Origin: Vibrio amylolyticus
GTDB taxonomy: Bacteria > Pseudomonadota > Gammaproteobacteria > Enterobacterales > Vibrionaceae
DNA: 64,000 nt
Direction: 5' to 3'
Assembly: GCF_023145695.1 (NCBI RefSeq)
Contig: NZ_JAJHVV010000005.1
Span: 1 to 64,000 of the forward strand
In this document: one piece after another, positions 46,498-55,493 of the stretch
How the letters are laid out: each line of letters opens with the position of its first letter
Numbering within the stretch: position 1 is the stretch's first letter
Translations under genes and position numbers: made by a program
The notes under the pieces: generated by a model
Databases searched by the model: none
The model's input: only the letters and a program-made list of their open reading frames with translations
Told to the model about the DNA's origin: nothing

Positions 46498-46544
46498 TAG
46501 GCACTATTTATTTGCTAGGCACTATTTAATTGTTAGGCATTAGG
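46498..46544. repeat. 18-bp tandem repeat before mmsB, 2.6 copies
   Basis: TAGGCACTATTTAWTTGY-type units start at 46498 and 46516, and a shortened TAGGCATTAGG at 46534, an exact 18-bp period. The last unit supplies part of the mmsB ribosome binding site (AGGAGGAG). Confidence 0.75.
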
Positions 46545-46556
46545 AGGAGTGTAACC

Positions 46557-47462
46557 ATGAGTACCATTGCTTTTATCGGGCTTGGAAATATGGGCGGCCC
46601 AATGGCGGAGAATCTCTTATCAGCAGGACTCACCGTACAAGTATTTGACCTCAATAAAGCAGCAGCGCAACGGTTGGCCGACTTTGGTGCCGTGGTCGCT
46701 AGTTCGGTTGAAGAGGTTATTAAAGGTGCCGATACGGTGATAACTATGCTGCCAGCAGGAGAGCATGTTCGTGCGGTATACCTTGGGGATCATAGTGGTG
46801 GGAAGGGGCTACTAAATCTTGTTGAAAGCGATACGTTTTTGATTGATTCATCGACCATCGATCCAGAGTCTGCACGTCTCGTTGGCAGTGAAGCAACAAA
46901 GAAAGGATTAGAGTTTGTTGATGCGCCTGTGTCTGGTGGGGTTGCTGGTGCGAAAGCAGCAACGTTAACCTTTATTGTTGGTGGGTCTGATGCCGGTTTT
47001 GCTAAGGCCGAATCCGTATTGAAATATGTGGGTAAGAATATCTTCCATGCCGGCCAAGCGGGTGATGGTCAGATGGCGAAAATCTGTAATAACCTTATGT
47101 TAGGTATTTTAATGTCGGGCACCTGTGAGGCGTTGAATCTGGGGATAGATAACGGGTTAAACCCTAAAGTACTCAGCGATATTATGCTGCAAAGCTCTGG
47201 GCGAAACTGGGCGCTCGAATTGTATAACCCATGCCCTGGGGTGATGGAAAACGCGCCGGCCAGTAACGGATTCCAGCCCGGGTTTATGAGTAAGTTGATG
47301 TTAAAAGATTTAGGTTTAGGCGCAGAAGCCGCGTTAAAGAGCCAATCATCGATTCCTATGGGGGCACTCGCGAGAAATCTCTACGCTTTTCATAATGCCA
47401 ATGGCAACGAAGAGTTAGATTTTTCAAGCTTATTCGAGTTTTACCAGCGAGATAAGAAGTAG
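46557..47462 (+). CDS. mmsB: 3-hydroxyisobutyrate dehydrogenase
   Basis: A 301-residue beta-hydroxyacid dehydrogenase with the Rossmann start IAFIGLGNMGGPMAENL, the substrate motif DAPVSGGVAGAKAATL and the catalytic lysine in GDGQMAKICNNLML. It oxidises 3-hydroxyisobutyrate to methylmalonate semialdehyde, the MmsA substrate. The start at 46557 follows a strong AGGAGGAG; a longer frame begins in the tandem repeat. Confidence 0.95.
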   Translation: MSTIAFIGLGNMGGPMAENLLSAGLTVQVFDLNKAAAQRLADFGAVVASSVEEVIKGADTVITMLPAGEHVRAVYLGDHSGGKGLLNLVESDTFLIDSSTIDPESARLVGSEATKKGLEFVDAPVSGGVAGAKAATLTFIVGGSDAGFAKAESVLKYVGKNIFHAGQAGDGQMAKICNNLMLGILMSGTCEALNLGIDNGLNPKVLSDIMLQSSGRNWALELYNPCPGVMENAPASNGFQPGFMSKLMLKDLGLGAEAALKSQSSIPMGALARNLYAFHNANGNEELDFSSLFEFYQRDKK

Positions 47463-47491
47463 TCGTTAAATCATGTGGATGGAGCTAACCG

Positions 47492-48250
47492 ATGGACCTA
47501 AAACAGAGTGTTGTGGTAATAACAGGCGCTGGACAAGGGCTAGGGCAAATGATGGCGGTGACATTGGCGCAATCAGGGACGCAACTTGCCCTGCTTGATA
47601 TGAATGAAGAGGGATTAAAATCGACTCAAGATCAGTGCCATATGCTAAGTGTGAAAGCGTTGACGTATTGCGTTAATGTGACTGATGAAGTTCAAGTAGA
47701 AAAGGTGTTCTCTGACATCGTCGAGGACTTTGGCCAAGTGGATGGTTTGATCAATAACGCTGGAATATTGCGTGATGGCCTACTTATTAAATCGAAAGAT
47801 GGCGAGCTCAGTAAGATGTCTCTCGAACAGTTTAATGCTGTGATGAATGTGAATGTGGTTGGAACGTTTCTGTGTGGTAGGGAAGCAGCCGCAAAAATGG
47901 TGGAAACGGAAAGAAAAGGCGTGATCATTAATATTTCAAGTGTTGCTAGGGCTGGCAATATTGGGCAAACCAATTACGCAGCGTCGAAAGCCGCTGTAGC
48001 CACGATGGCGACAACATGGGCGAAAGAGTTGGCTCGATATGGCATTCGAGCGGCCGCGATAGCACCCGGGATCGTGAAAACGGCGATGGCTGAACAGCTA
48101 AAACCTGAAGCGATTGAACGTCTTAATAGTATGGTGCCAGTAGGTAGGATGGGCCAACCTTGTGAAATTGCTCAGGCAGCCAAGTACATTTTAGAGAACG
48201 ACTATTTCTCCGGCAGGGTCCTTGAAGTGGATGGAGGCATGAGAATGTAG
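47492..48250 (+). CDS. Short-chain dehydrogenase, likely 2-methyl-3-hydroxybutyryl-CoA dehydrogenase
   Basis: A 252-residue SDR with TGAGQGLGQMM, NNAGILRD, catalytic Ser in NISSVARAG and YAASK. FabG-like enzymes share these features. As last gene of an operon with thiolase and tiglyl-CoA hydratase it best fits the isoleucine-branch 3-hydroxyacyl-CoA dehydrogenase, by context. GGAG precedes the start. Confidence 0.85.
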   Translation: MDLKQSVVVITGAGQGLGQMMAVTLAQSGTQLALLDMNEEGLKSTQDQCHMLSVKALTYCVNVTDEVQVEKVFSDIVEDFGQVDGLINNAGILRDGLLIKSKDGELSKMSLEQFNAVMNVNVVGTFLCGREAAAKMVETERKGVIINISSVARAGNIGQTNYAASKAAVATMATTWAKELARYGIRAAAIAPGIVKTAMAEQLKPEAIERLNSMVPVGRMGQPCEIAQAAKYILENDYFSGRVLEVDGGMRM

Positions 48251-48282
48251 GGGTAGGGATGTAGTAATGAAATTGTCATCTG

Positions 48283-48552
48283 CTACTCTATCGTGCCGAA
48301 GATGATCTCTTCAAAATGTGGATTTTCCACACGGACCTTAAGTTTGACGAGAGTGTCGAGTACAACGAGTGTTTCCGTTCCATCAGCAAGGATTTTAATG
48401 CACTCTTGGCGCGCTTCATTCCTCGCGGTGTCGAGAGCGATACCGTTGACGACTTCATTGTGGCCGTTACTTTTTGATTTTAATGTGAGCTCAATTGGGT
48501 AACGATAAAGGCACACAATCTCTATATAATCGTACTCGTTGCAACTTATCAT
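48283..48552 (-). CDS. rof: Rho-binding antiterminator (Rof/YaeO family)
   Basis: An 89-residue protein that begins MISCNEYDYIEIVCLYRYPIELTLKS, matching the Rof start (MxxCxxxDYIEIxCLY). Rof binds the primary site of Rho and inhibits Rho-dependent termination. The C-terminal part has the expected beta-rich pattern. It is divergent from the cupin gene and convergent with the SDR. Confidence 0.85.
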   Translation of the reverse strand: MISCNEYDYIEIVCLYRYPIELTLKSKSNGHNEVVNGIALDTARNEARQECIKILADGTETLVVLDTLVKLKVRVENPHFEEIIFGTIE

Positions 48553-48609
48553 AAGGGCAATCCTTAACGCTCTTTCACTCGTTTATAATCAGACTACTTT
48601 GAGGCATTG

Positions 48610-49290
48610 ATGACAACCACTATTAACGCAGATTTTAAACAACGTATCGTCATTCGACCAGAAGATTATCAGTGGGTAGACTCTCCAATGCCGGGCGTTG
48701 AAAGAATGATGCTAGATAGAGTCGGGGATGAAGTTGCAAGAGCAACCACCATTGTGCGATTCGCGCCCTTCAGTGAGTTTTCTCCTCATGAGCACAGTGG
48801 CGGCGAAGAGTTTATCGTTCTCGACGGGGTATTTTCTGACGAACATCAAGACTATAAGCAGGGCAGTTACGTTCGTAATCCGATAGGGACAGCTCATAAA
48901 CCTAGAATAGGAAAAGAGGGTGCGACTATTTTCGTAAAACTGCATCAGTTCAGTGGAGAGGATTCGAAACAAAAGGTTGTTGATACACAAAACCACCCAT
49001 GGTTACCCGGTTTGGTCGAAGGGCTTAAAGTGATGCCTTTACATGAATTTGAAGGTGAAAATATTGCGCTAGTGAAGTGGGCGCCGAACACGCAATTTAA
49101 TGCTCATCAGCACAGGGGTGGTGAAGAAATTCTTGTTCTAGAGGGCACTTTTTATGATGAACATGGCTCTTACCCTAAAGGAACTTGGCTTCGTAGCCCA
49201 CACATGAGTATGCATCACCCTTTTACGAAAGATGATGGAGCGTTAATTTACGTGAAAACGGGCCATTTGGAACCGCAATTCAAGAATTAA
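48610..49290 (+). CDS. Double-cupin protein, ChrR-like cupin family
   Basis: A 226-residue soluble protein made of two cupin units, each with HxH and a later Glu/His: FSPHEHSGGEEFIVLDGVFSDEH and FNAHQHRGGEEILVLEGTFYDEH. The sequence recalls the cupin half of the anti-sigma factor ChrR, but the N-terminal zinc anti-sigma domain is absent. It probably binds a metal; whether it is an enzyme or a sensor is unknown. I chose the ATG at 48610 with GAGG upstream. Confidence 0.82.
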   Translation: MTTTINADFKQRIVIRPEDYQWVDSPMPGVERMMLDRVGDEVARATTIVRFAPFSEFSPHEHSGGEEFIVLDGVFSDEHQDYKQGSYVRNPIGTAHKPRIGKEGATIFVKLHQFSGEDSKQKVVDTQNHPWLPGLVEGLKVMPLHEFEGENIALVKWAPNTQFNAHQHRGGEEILVLEGTFYDEHGSYPKGTWLRSPHMSMHHPFTKDDGALIYVKTGHLEPQFKN

Positions 49291-49334
49291 TCAGTACAAG
49301 ATAAACAATACAAGCTAAGCAATACGAGTAACGG

Positions 49335-49676
49335 CTAGCCTAATCTCTTAGCCCAGTTACCACTGTGTTCGTCGCGGCAGTTTTCTTCAGTATCAAAGCG
49401 GACATGGTCTGCGACATTTTTAATCGAGATATTTACCGCATTTAGCTTATTTTCCACTAACATCAGTAGTGGATTGTCATTGTTATTTTCTAAAAAGCTT
49501 CCCAGTTGTTCATTAGTATCAAAAACACAGGTGATGACTAAGCTTTTTGGAAAGTTCGAATAGTTAACGCTATGAGTGAGCCATTGAAATCCATTGTTTT
49601 CCTCAAGCAACACGTCACAAACTTCAGTCAAAGTGGCTCTTAGTTGGTTATCGATTTTCTTATCGGTTTTACGCAT
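49335..49676 (-). CDS. Conserved Vibrio protein of unknown function
   Basis: A 113-residue soluble protein (FQWLTHSVNYSNFPKSLVITCVFDT in the middle). From memory, similar Vibrio proteins are labelled Fis-family regulators in databases, but I see no clear Fis-type HTH. No function can be assigned. It reads leftward as a single gene. Confidence 0.65.
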   Translation of the reverse strand: MRKTDKKIDNQLRATLTEVCDVLLEENNGFQWLTHSVNYSNFPKSLVITCVFDTNEQLGSFLENNNDNPLLMLVENKLNAVNISIKNVADHVRFDTEENCRDEHSGNWAKRLG

Positions 49677-49852
49677 ATTAATGGTTGACCATGTCGCGAA
49701 CTATTATTGATGCAGTTTCAGGAATTGTTCATGCTAAGTCAATAACTTTGCTCTAGGGGGAGCGTTAATAACCCCTTTATCTATAAAGTTTTCAGCCCAT
49801 TTTATTCACGCGTTTATGGTAATAAAATGGTTCGATCTTCCGCGCTTCCAAA

Positions 49853-49880
49853 AAAGCCTGTTAACTTCCTAACAGGCTTT
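49853..49880. terminator. Terminator of yajD
   Basis: AAAGCCTGTTA (49853-49863) pairs perfectly with TAACAGGCTTT (49870-49880). Read leftward, the stem is followed by TTTTTGG. It also has a short T run to the right. Confidence 0.82.
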
Positions 49881-49918
49881 AATGTGTTTACCGGTATATA
49901 TCTAATGATGAATTTGAG

Positions 49919-50263
49919 TTACTTCTTCATCATTTTAGCAAGATCAGCAAAGGGGTTATGTGTTGCACTTTGGTGGTCATCAAGCTTTGCTTCAGATTCG
50001 ACACCATATCTATCGTGATCAGTGTACTTAGAGTGCTCATGATCATGGCAGTATAGGCATAACAATTCCCAGTTACTTCCATCTTCAGGGTTGTTGGTAT
50101 GGTCATGATCTTTGTGGTGAACGGTGAGCTCACGAAGGTTCGAGTACACGAATTCACGTGCGCAGTTTCCACATACCCAAGGGTAGAGTTTTAATGCTTT
50201 ATCTCGGTAGCCACTTTCTTTGCTTTTATAGGCGGCACTAGAGCCTGTGTAATCTGATGACAT
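49919..50263 (-). CDS. yajD: HNH nuclease YajD
   Basis: A 114-residue HNH protein. Two zinc CxxC pairs (CGNC, CLYC) frame the catalytic LTVHHKDHDHTNNPEDGSNWELLC segment with the HH and N residues. It matches E. coli YajD in length and sequence style. The cellular role is unknown; no restriction or toxin partner is adjacent. Confidence 0.9.
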   Translation of the reverse strand: MSSDYTGSSAAYKSKESGYRDKALKLYPWVCGNCAREFVYSNLRELTVHHKDHDHTNNPEDGSNWELLCLYCHDHEHSKYTDHDRYGVESEAKLDDHQSATHNPFADLAKMMKK

Positions 50264-50556
50264 GCTTTGTCCTGCTTGTTTCTAATTGATCTCAATAGAA
50301 GAGAGTTTATCACAATTGAGAATGTTAGCGTCTTGATAAGAGTGACATTTCTATCTCGTTAAGCAGCGTAAATTATTGTTAGTTATATCAGTGGTTTGTG
50401 TTGCATATGGCTCGCCCTGTTGGTGTTGCATAGATGTGTGATGTAGTTCTCGTAATTGAGTTTTCTGTGACATTAATTCCGTTGGAGACCTCGATTGTAC
50501 CTAAATTGCGAACTAGGTTTATCTGATAACTAATAAGAAAGTATGAAGCTAGGTTT

Positions 50557-50757
50557 ATGACTAAGAAACAATATGTACTCACGATTGTGATGATGTCCGG
50601 GCAAAACAAGGAAATTGAATTTATCGACTTTCAAAATGCTAGAGAGTCGATGTATTTACATAAGAAATTTACGTTCGGATGTGAACGTGCTTATATAAAA
50701 GGAAGTGCCGGTAATACCTATGACTCAACACTTCCTTTGGATACCACTACTCTTTGA
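50557..50757 (+). CDS. Small hypothetical protein
   Basis: A 66-residue frame (QYVLTIVMMSGQNKEIEFIDFQNARESM) with normal composition and a weak AGG before the start. It overlaps the convergent GH16 gene by 11 bases at the 3' ends. I do not recognise it. The 293 bases between it and yajD hold nothing else that I can support. Confidence 0.45.
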   Translation: MTKKQYVLTIVMMSGQNKEIEFIDFQNARESMYLHKKFTFGCERAYIKGSAGNTYDSTLPLDTTTL

Positions 50758-51577
50758 GACTGGGGGTAATACCCGTTGCTTCATCAGTCAGCGCTAAGAT
50801 GAGTTTTCCATCCCTAACACCAGCATTGTTTTGGTGAAACGTGACGAGATTGCTATCGAAGCCCCAATCGCCTTTGCCCCAGCGAGCGGTATCAAAACGA
50901 TCAAAGTCATCACGCCATGCGAGCTCAAACTCTCCATCGTTGTAGCGGTAATATTCTATCCAATCAACCACTTGATAAAGGGGTAAGCTGTCAGAGGAGA
51001 ACGAGCCAACCCAGCCAATGGCTTCTGATATCCATACATTCATACGGTAGCTTTGAGGGCTATCGCGCATGTCGATCACTTGTTGAGAATTTTCTGAGGT
51101 TTCCAGGTGAATGGACTGATCATTTACCTTCCATTCAATTTTGTCAGGCGTCCAGATAAGGGTGAACTGATTAAAACTGTCTAAATCTGGTATTGAATGG
51201 CTGTTTTCAGAGTGAATTCGGTTGGTTGATGTTCCAGTGATTAAGTTAGTCTGTAATGTGTTTGAATGTTTTCCAATGGCTTCTATATCGATTTCTCGCC
51301 ATGGGATACCTCCTTGCCAAGACTCGTTATCATACGTAAAAAATGATGAGACAACTCCGGGGCTTGATATCATTTTCATCCGAATAACGAATTTACCAAA
51401 CGTTATTTTTTCATGGCTGTACACTTCCGCACCGTATAGAGGAGTCGAGCTTGTATTCTTAGTTCTGCTTTGAGCATGAGTATCTTGGTTTATGGTTGAG
51501 CCTTGCTTTAAATCAGCCTGTTGGCCTGAGCATGCCGTCATTAAAAGAGCGGTGCATAACAGTGGTAACTTACTCAT
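50747..51577 (-). CDS. Circularly permuted GH16 lichenase-type lipoprotein
   Basis: A 276-residue beta-glucanase. The lipobox LMTAC puts the lipidated cysteine at residue 16, so it is membrane anchored. The GH16 catalytic motif is EIDIEAIG (Glu95 nucleophile, Asp97, Glu99 acid/base). The segment WRDDFDRFDTARWGKGDW...LVTFHQNN...GKLILALT, which is N-terminal in ordinary lichenases, sits here at residues 216-265 after the catalytic core. This is the same order as the natural circular permutant of Fibrobacter succinogenes. It should cut mixed beta-1,3-1,4-glucan and feed the beta-glucoside locus upstream. Confidence 0.88.
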   Translation of the reverse strand: MSKLPLLCTALLMTACSGQQADLKQGSTINQDTHAQSRTKNTSSTPLYGAEVYSHEKITFGKFVIRMKMISSPGVVSSFFTYDNESWQGGIPWREIDIEAIGKHSNTLQTNLITGTSTNRIHSENSHSIPDLDSFNQFTLIWTPDKIEWKVNDQSIHLETSENSQQVIDMRDSPQSYRMNVWISEAIGWVGSFSSDSLPLYQVVDWIEYYRYNDGEFELAWRDDFDRFDTARWGKGDWGFDSNLVTFHQNNAGVRDGKLILALTDEATGITPSLKE

Positions 51578-51779
51578 TTAAGTCCATTCCTTGGTTTAAT
51601 GATTGATTGGTGTTTAGGAATAAACTAGAGGGTTATTAGTGGGTATTTCAATCGTTTTAACAACCGATGGTGACTATTTTGAATAGCGCAGTAGTTAGCC
51701 GCATTCTTATGAAACTATTCATAAGAATGGTGTGTATATGAGCCCATTTTTGTGAGTTGGTGGCTGTTACTATTTTTGC

Positions 51780-53486
51780 CTACATATTTTGATAACTTGG
51801 TCCACCGCCCCCCTCAGGAGGCTGCCAGGTAATATTCTGGCAAGGGTCTTTTATATCGCAAGTTTTACAATGGACACAATTCGCGGCATTAATTTGAAGT
51901 TTGGGCTCTCCTTCGATTTGAATAATTTCATACACACCCGCAGGACAATAACGTTGCGCGGGTTCGTCATAATCAGGTAGGTTTTTATTGATGGGTAAGA
52001 GTGGATCCTTGAGTATTAAGTGGCACGGTTGGTTCTCTTCATGCTGTGTCCCTGAAAGATAGACGGAAGACAGTTTATCAAAGCTAACGATACCATCGGG
52101 CTTGGCGTACTGGATAGGTTGGCATTGAGCTAATGGCAGCAGTGCTTGATGATCCGCGATTGCGTCTTGCAGATCCCAAGGCGTTTTGGTTTTAAATAAT
52201 GTAGGCCAGATGTTGTGTTCAAGTGTTGCCAACGCGCCACCAAGGATGGCGCCGTACTTGTGTATACCTGACGAGAAATTGCGAGCTTGAAGTAATTCGT
52301 CATAAAGCCATGAAGAATAGAACTTTTCTTGGTAATTTGCCTCCTTTAGCGGTTGTTCAGAGTTGAGCTGCTCAAATATGGCATCAGCCGCTAACATTCC
52401 TGATTTCATTGCGCAGTGGCAGCCTTTAATTTTTGATGCGTTAAGTGTGCCAGCATCACAACCGATGAGCAGTCCTCCGGGAAATTGTTGTTTTGGCAGT
52501 GAATACAATCCACCTTTGGTAATGGCTCTTGCTCCGTAGGAAAGACGTTCCGCACCTTTTAGGTGACGTTTAAAAACAGGATGATGCTTTAGTCGTTGAA
52601 ATTCTTCGAAGGGACTGAGATAAGGGTTTTGATAGTTTAGGTCTACAATTAAACCGACTGAAATTTGGTTGTTGTCCAAATGATATAAGAAACCTCCGCC
52701 TGAGCTTTTAGACTCGGAGAGTGGCCAACCAGTACTATGGATAACTTGTCCCGACTTATCATTACTTGGTTCACTAGGTAATTGCCAAATCTCTTTAAGA
52801 CCCAGAGCATAGTGCTGAGGTTGTTTACCTTCATCAAGTTTAAAACGTTTAATCAATTGCTTACCAAGGTGACCACGAGCCCCTTCAGCAAATAGTGTGT
52901 ATTTCCCCTTTAGCGCTATGCCAGCTTCAAAATTTGCCTTTTTATTACCCTGTTTGTCTAACCCCATATCTGAAGTGTTAATGCCAGTAACTGAGCCGTT
53001 CGAGTCATAGTTTATTTCTGCAGCTGCGAATCCTGGGAATATTTCAACGCCCAGCTCTTCAGCTTGTTTTGATAGCCACTGGCATAGCTTGGACAAACTT
53101 ACGATGTAGTTGGAACTCGTATTTTCGTGATTCTGCGTGATGTTATGCATGGGGGCTGGTGTCAAAACGTGAGGTATCGTGATGTGGTTATGCTTTGTTG
53201 TTAAATAGGTGAGTTCATCACTTGTCACCTTTGTTGTAAGGGGTGTGTTCATTTCTTGCCAATTTGGGAAGAGTTCATCAAGCGCTGTTGTCTCGAAAAG
53301 AGCCCCAGACAGTATGTGGCCGCCTAATTCGGAGGCTTTTTCTATCACGCAAATCGTCAGTTCTTTCTCCACTTTAGATTGGCTGATTTGTTGCTTATTT
53401 AGAAGGGCAAGTTGGCACGCTGCGGATAGGCCAGAAGGGCCCGCTCCAACAATAACAACATCAAATTCCATGCATTCTCTGTCCAT
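51780..53486 (-). CDS. Electron transfer flavoprotein-ubiquinone oxidoreductase
   Basis: A 568-residue enzyme with the FAD-binding start VVIVGAGPSGLSAACQLA and the 4Fe-4S cluster motif CVHCKTCDIKDPCQNITW near the C-terminus. It passes electrons from reduced ETF to the quinone pool and so drains the acyl-CoA dehydrogenases of this window. It diverges from etfBA across a spacer with a LiuR-like site. A second ATG 5 codons in is an alternative start. Confidence 0.95.
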   Translation of the reverse strand: MDRECMEFDVVIVGAGPSGLSAACQLALLNKQQISQSKVEKELTICVIEKASELGGHILSGALFETTALDELFPNWQEMNTPLTTKVTSDELTYLTTKHNHITIPHVLTPAPMHNITQNHENTSSNYIVSLSKLCQWLSKQAEELGVEIFPGFAAAEINYDSNGSVTGINTSDMGLDKQGNKKANFEAGIALKGKYTLFAEGARGHLGKQLIKRFKLDEGKQPQHYALGLKEIWQLPSEPSNDKSGQVIHSTGWPLSESKSSGGGFLYHLDNNQISVGLIVDLNYQNPYLSPFEEFQRLKHHPVFKRHLKGAERLSYGARAITKGGLYSLPKQQFPGGLLIGCDAGTLNASKIKGCHCAMKSGMLAADAIFEQLNSEQPLKEANYQEKFYSSWLYDELLQARNFSSGIHKYGAILGGALATLEHNIWPTLFKTKTPWDLQDAIADHQALLPLAQCQPIQYAKPDGIVSFDKLSSVYLSGTQHEENQPCHLILKDPLLPINKNLPDYDEPAQRYCPAGVYEIIQIEGEPKLQINAANCVHCKTCDIKDPCQNITWQPPEGGGGPSYQNM

Positions 53487-53535
53487 ATTGTAAACCTGCT
53501 TCTACACGTGACTATTACCGTTAAATATAGTCCAG

Positions 53536-53551
53536 TTGACGTAAACGTAAA
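53536..53551. promoter_or_regulatory. LiuR-like operator between ETF-QO and etfB
   Basis: TTGACGTAAACGTAAA matches the arms of the liu promoter in length and core (TTGACGT, ACGTAA). Its position in the divergent spacer suggests that LiuR also controls both ETF transcripts. Confidence 0.65.
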
Positions 53552-53611
53552 CTCAACTAAGCTCAAAAATAAGGCTTACACGAACCGCATTCATTGAAAA
53601 AGGAAGGCATT

Positions 53612-54391
53612 GTGAAGGTATTAGTCTCAGTTAAACGCGTAGTTGACCCTTACGTAAAGGTTAGGGTTAAACAGGATGGAACCGGTGTTGAAACCGCCAA
53701 TGTAAAGATGACCATCAACCCATTTTGTGAAATAGCAGTAGAAGAAGCGATCAGACTTAAAGAGGCAGGTATTGCTGACGAAGTCACCGTTGTATCTATC
53801 GGAGACAAATCGTGCCAAGAACAACTTCGTACGGCACTAGCGTTAGGTGCAGATAAGGCTATCCACATTGACACTTCAGAAAATCAAACTCTCAACCAAA
53901 ATCTTCCTATGTTAATAGAGCCACTAACCGTAGCGAAAGGTTTAAAGTCTTTAGTCGACCTAAATGGGTATGATCTTGTTCTACTTGGTAAGCAGTCGAT
54001 TGACAGTGACAATAACCAGGTTGCTCAAATGCTGGCAGCTCTAATGCAACGTCCACAGGCTACCTTTGCATCTAAGTTAGACGTAAAGGATCGAACGGTG
54101 CAGGTAGTGCGTGAGATAGACGGTGGCCTTGAGACCATAAAGCTGCAATTACCTGCCGTAATCAGTACCGACTTAAGATTGAATGAACCCCGATATGCTT
54201 CCCTTCCCAATATCATGAAAGCTAAAAGAAAGCCTATGGATGTAACGACGCTTGAGGAGCTGGGTGTTGAGGTGTCGTCGCATCAATCGGTATTAGAAAT
54301 CACCAACCCACCTATTAGGCAAGGCGGAACTATGGTGAATACGGTGTCTGAACTGGTTGATAGATTAAAAAATGACGTGAAAGTACTTTAG
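53612..54391 (+). CDS. etfB: Electron transfer flavoprotein beta subunit
   Basis: A 259-residue EtfB (KVLVSVKRVVDPYVKVRV, then the AMP-site region GKQSIDSDNNQVAQMLAALM and the signature IDGGLETIKLQLPAVISTDLRLNEPRY). I chose the GTG at 53612 because AAGGAAGG lies just before it. It pairs with EtfA, whose gene starts 26 bases after its stop. Confidence 0.95.
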   Translation: MKVLVSVKRVVDPYVKVRVKQDGTGVETANVKMTINPFCEIAVEEAIRLKEAGIADEVTVVSIGDKSCQEQLRTALALGADKAIHIDTSENQTLNQNLPMLIEPLTVAKGLKSLVDLNGYDLVLLGKQSIDSDNNQVAQMLAALMQRPQATFASKLDVKDRTVQVVREIDGGLETIKLQLPAVISTDLRLNEPRYASLPNIMKAKRKPMDVTTLEELGVEVSSHQSVLEITNPPIRQGGTMVNTVSELVDRLKNDVKVL

Positions 54392-54417
54392 GTTCGGCGC
54401 TGATGGAGGGCGTTTCA

Positions 54418-55401
54418 ATGAGTGAACAAAATGTAGTATCACTAATTATTGCAGAGCATGATCATAACCGTATTTCTACAGAGACATTAAAAGCGGTCAG
54501 TGCCGCAAACACCTTAGCCACGTACGCAAGCAGTTCAAGTGTGACTGTTTTGGTTGTTGGTTATCAGTGCCAATCTGTGGCTGACTCGGTGGCTTGCATG
54601 CAAGGCGTGTCGAATGTCGTTGTTATTGATGATGAGTGTTATCAATCACCGTTGGCCGAGAATTTATCGAGTTTGATTGTAAAACATGTACAAAGTAGAA
54701 ATGGCTCTATTGCTCCTTACACTCATATATTTTCCGCAGCGACGACATTTGGTAAAGATATTACACCTAGAGTTGCCGCTTTGTTAGGCGTCGGCCAGCT
54801 ATCTGATGTGATTGAAATTGAGTCTGAAGATACGGTCATTCGACCTATTTATGCCGGTAACGCACTCGCTAAAGTGAGATCAAATGATGCGATTAAGGTA
54901 ATGACGATTCGTAGCTCAGCTTTCGATTTACCTAGCTCTCAACCAGAGCAAGATTGCGAAATTTCCGCGATTAAAGACAAAATCTACGCTGAATTTACAG
55001 AGTTTGTGTCTCAAGCGGTAGTGGAATCATCACGGCCGGAATTACCGGCAGCAAAAGTGGTGGTATCAGGTGGACGAGGCCTAGGCAGTAAAGAGAACTT
55101 TGCGCTAGTCGAGCAATTGGCAGACAAGCTAGGAGGAGCAATAGGCGCTTCAAGGGCCGCCGTAGATGCAGGCTATGTCGCTAATGATTTACAAGTGGGT
55201 CAAACCGGGAAAATTGTTGCCCCTGATTTGTATATCGCGGTCGGAATATCGGGCGCTATTCAACACTTAGCAGGGATGAAAGATTCAAAAGTGATCGTCG
55301 CCATTAACAGCGATCCAGATGCGCCTATTTTTGAAATCGCTGATTTTGGTTTGGTAGGAGACCTGTTTGAAATCGTGCCTAAACTTATTGATTCGGTGTG
55401 A
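54418..55401 (+). CDS. etfA: Electron transfer flavoprotein alpha subunit
   Basis: A 327-residue EtfA. The FAD-binding C-terminal half carries VVSGGRGLG, GASRAAVDAGY, QVGQTGKIVAPDLYIAVGISGAIQHLAGM and AINSDPDAPIFEIADFGLVGD. The start MSEQN follows GGAGGG. It accepts electrons from the isovaleryl-CoA and isobutyryl-CoA dehydrogenases. Confidence 0.95.
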   Translation: MSEQNVVSLIIAEHDHNRISTETLKAVSAANTLATYASSSSVTVLVVGYQCQSVADSVACMQGVSNVVVIDDECYQSPLAENLSSLIVKHVQSRNGSIAPYTHIFSAATTFGKDITPRVAALLGVGQLSDVIEIESEDTVIRPIYAGNALAKVRSNDAIKVMTIRSSAFDLPSSQPEQDCEISAIKDKIYAEFTEFVSQAVVESSRPELPAAKVVVSGGRGLGSKENFALVEQLADKLGGAIGASRAAVDAGYVANDLQVGQTGKIVAPDLYIAVGISGAIQHLAGMKDSKVIVAINSDPDAPIFEIADFGLVGDLFEIVPKLIDSV

Positions 55402-55493
55402 CTAGAACAGGCAAGATAGAAGGTCATGCTAAAGTGCACACGAGGTCCTTACCATCTCAAGGTTGTGATAAATGGCCCGATATGAATCTAATA

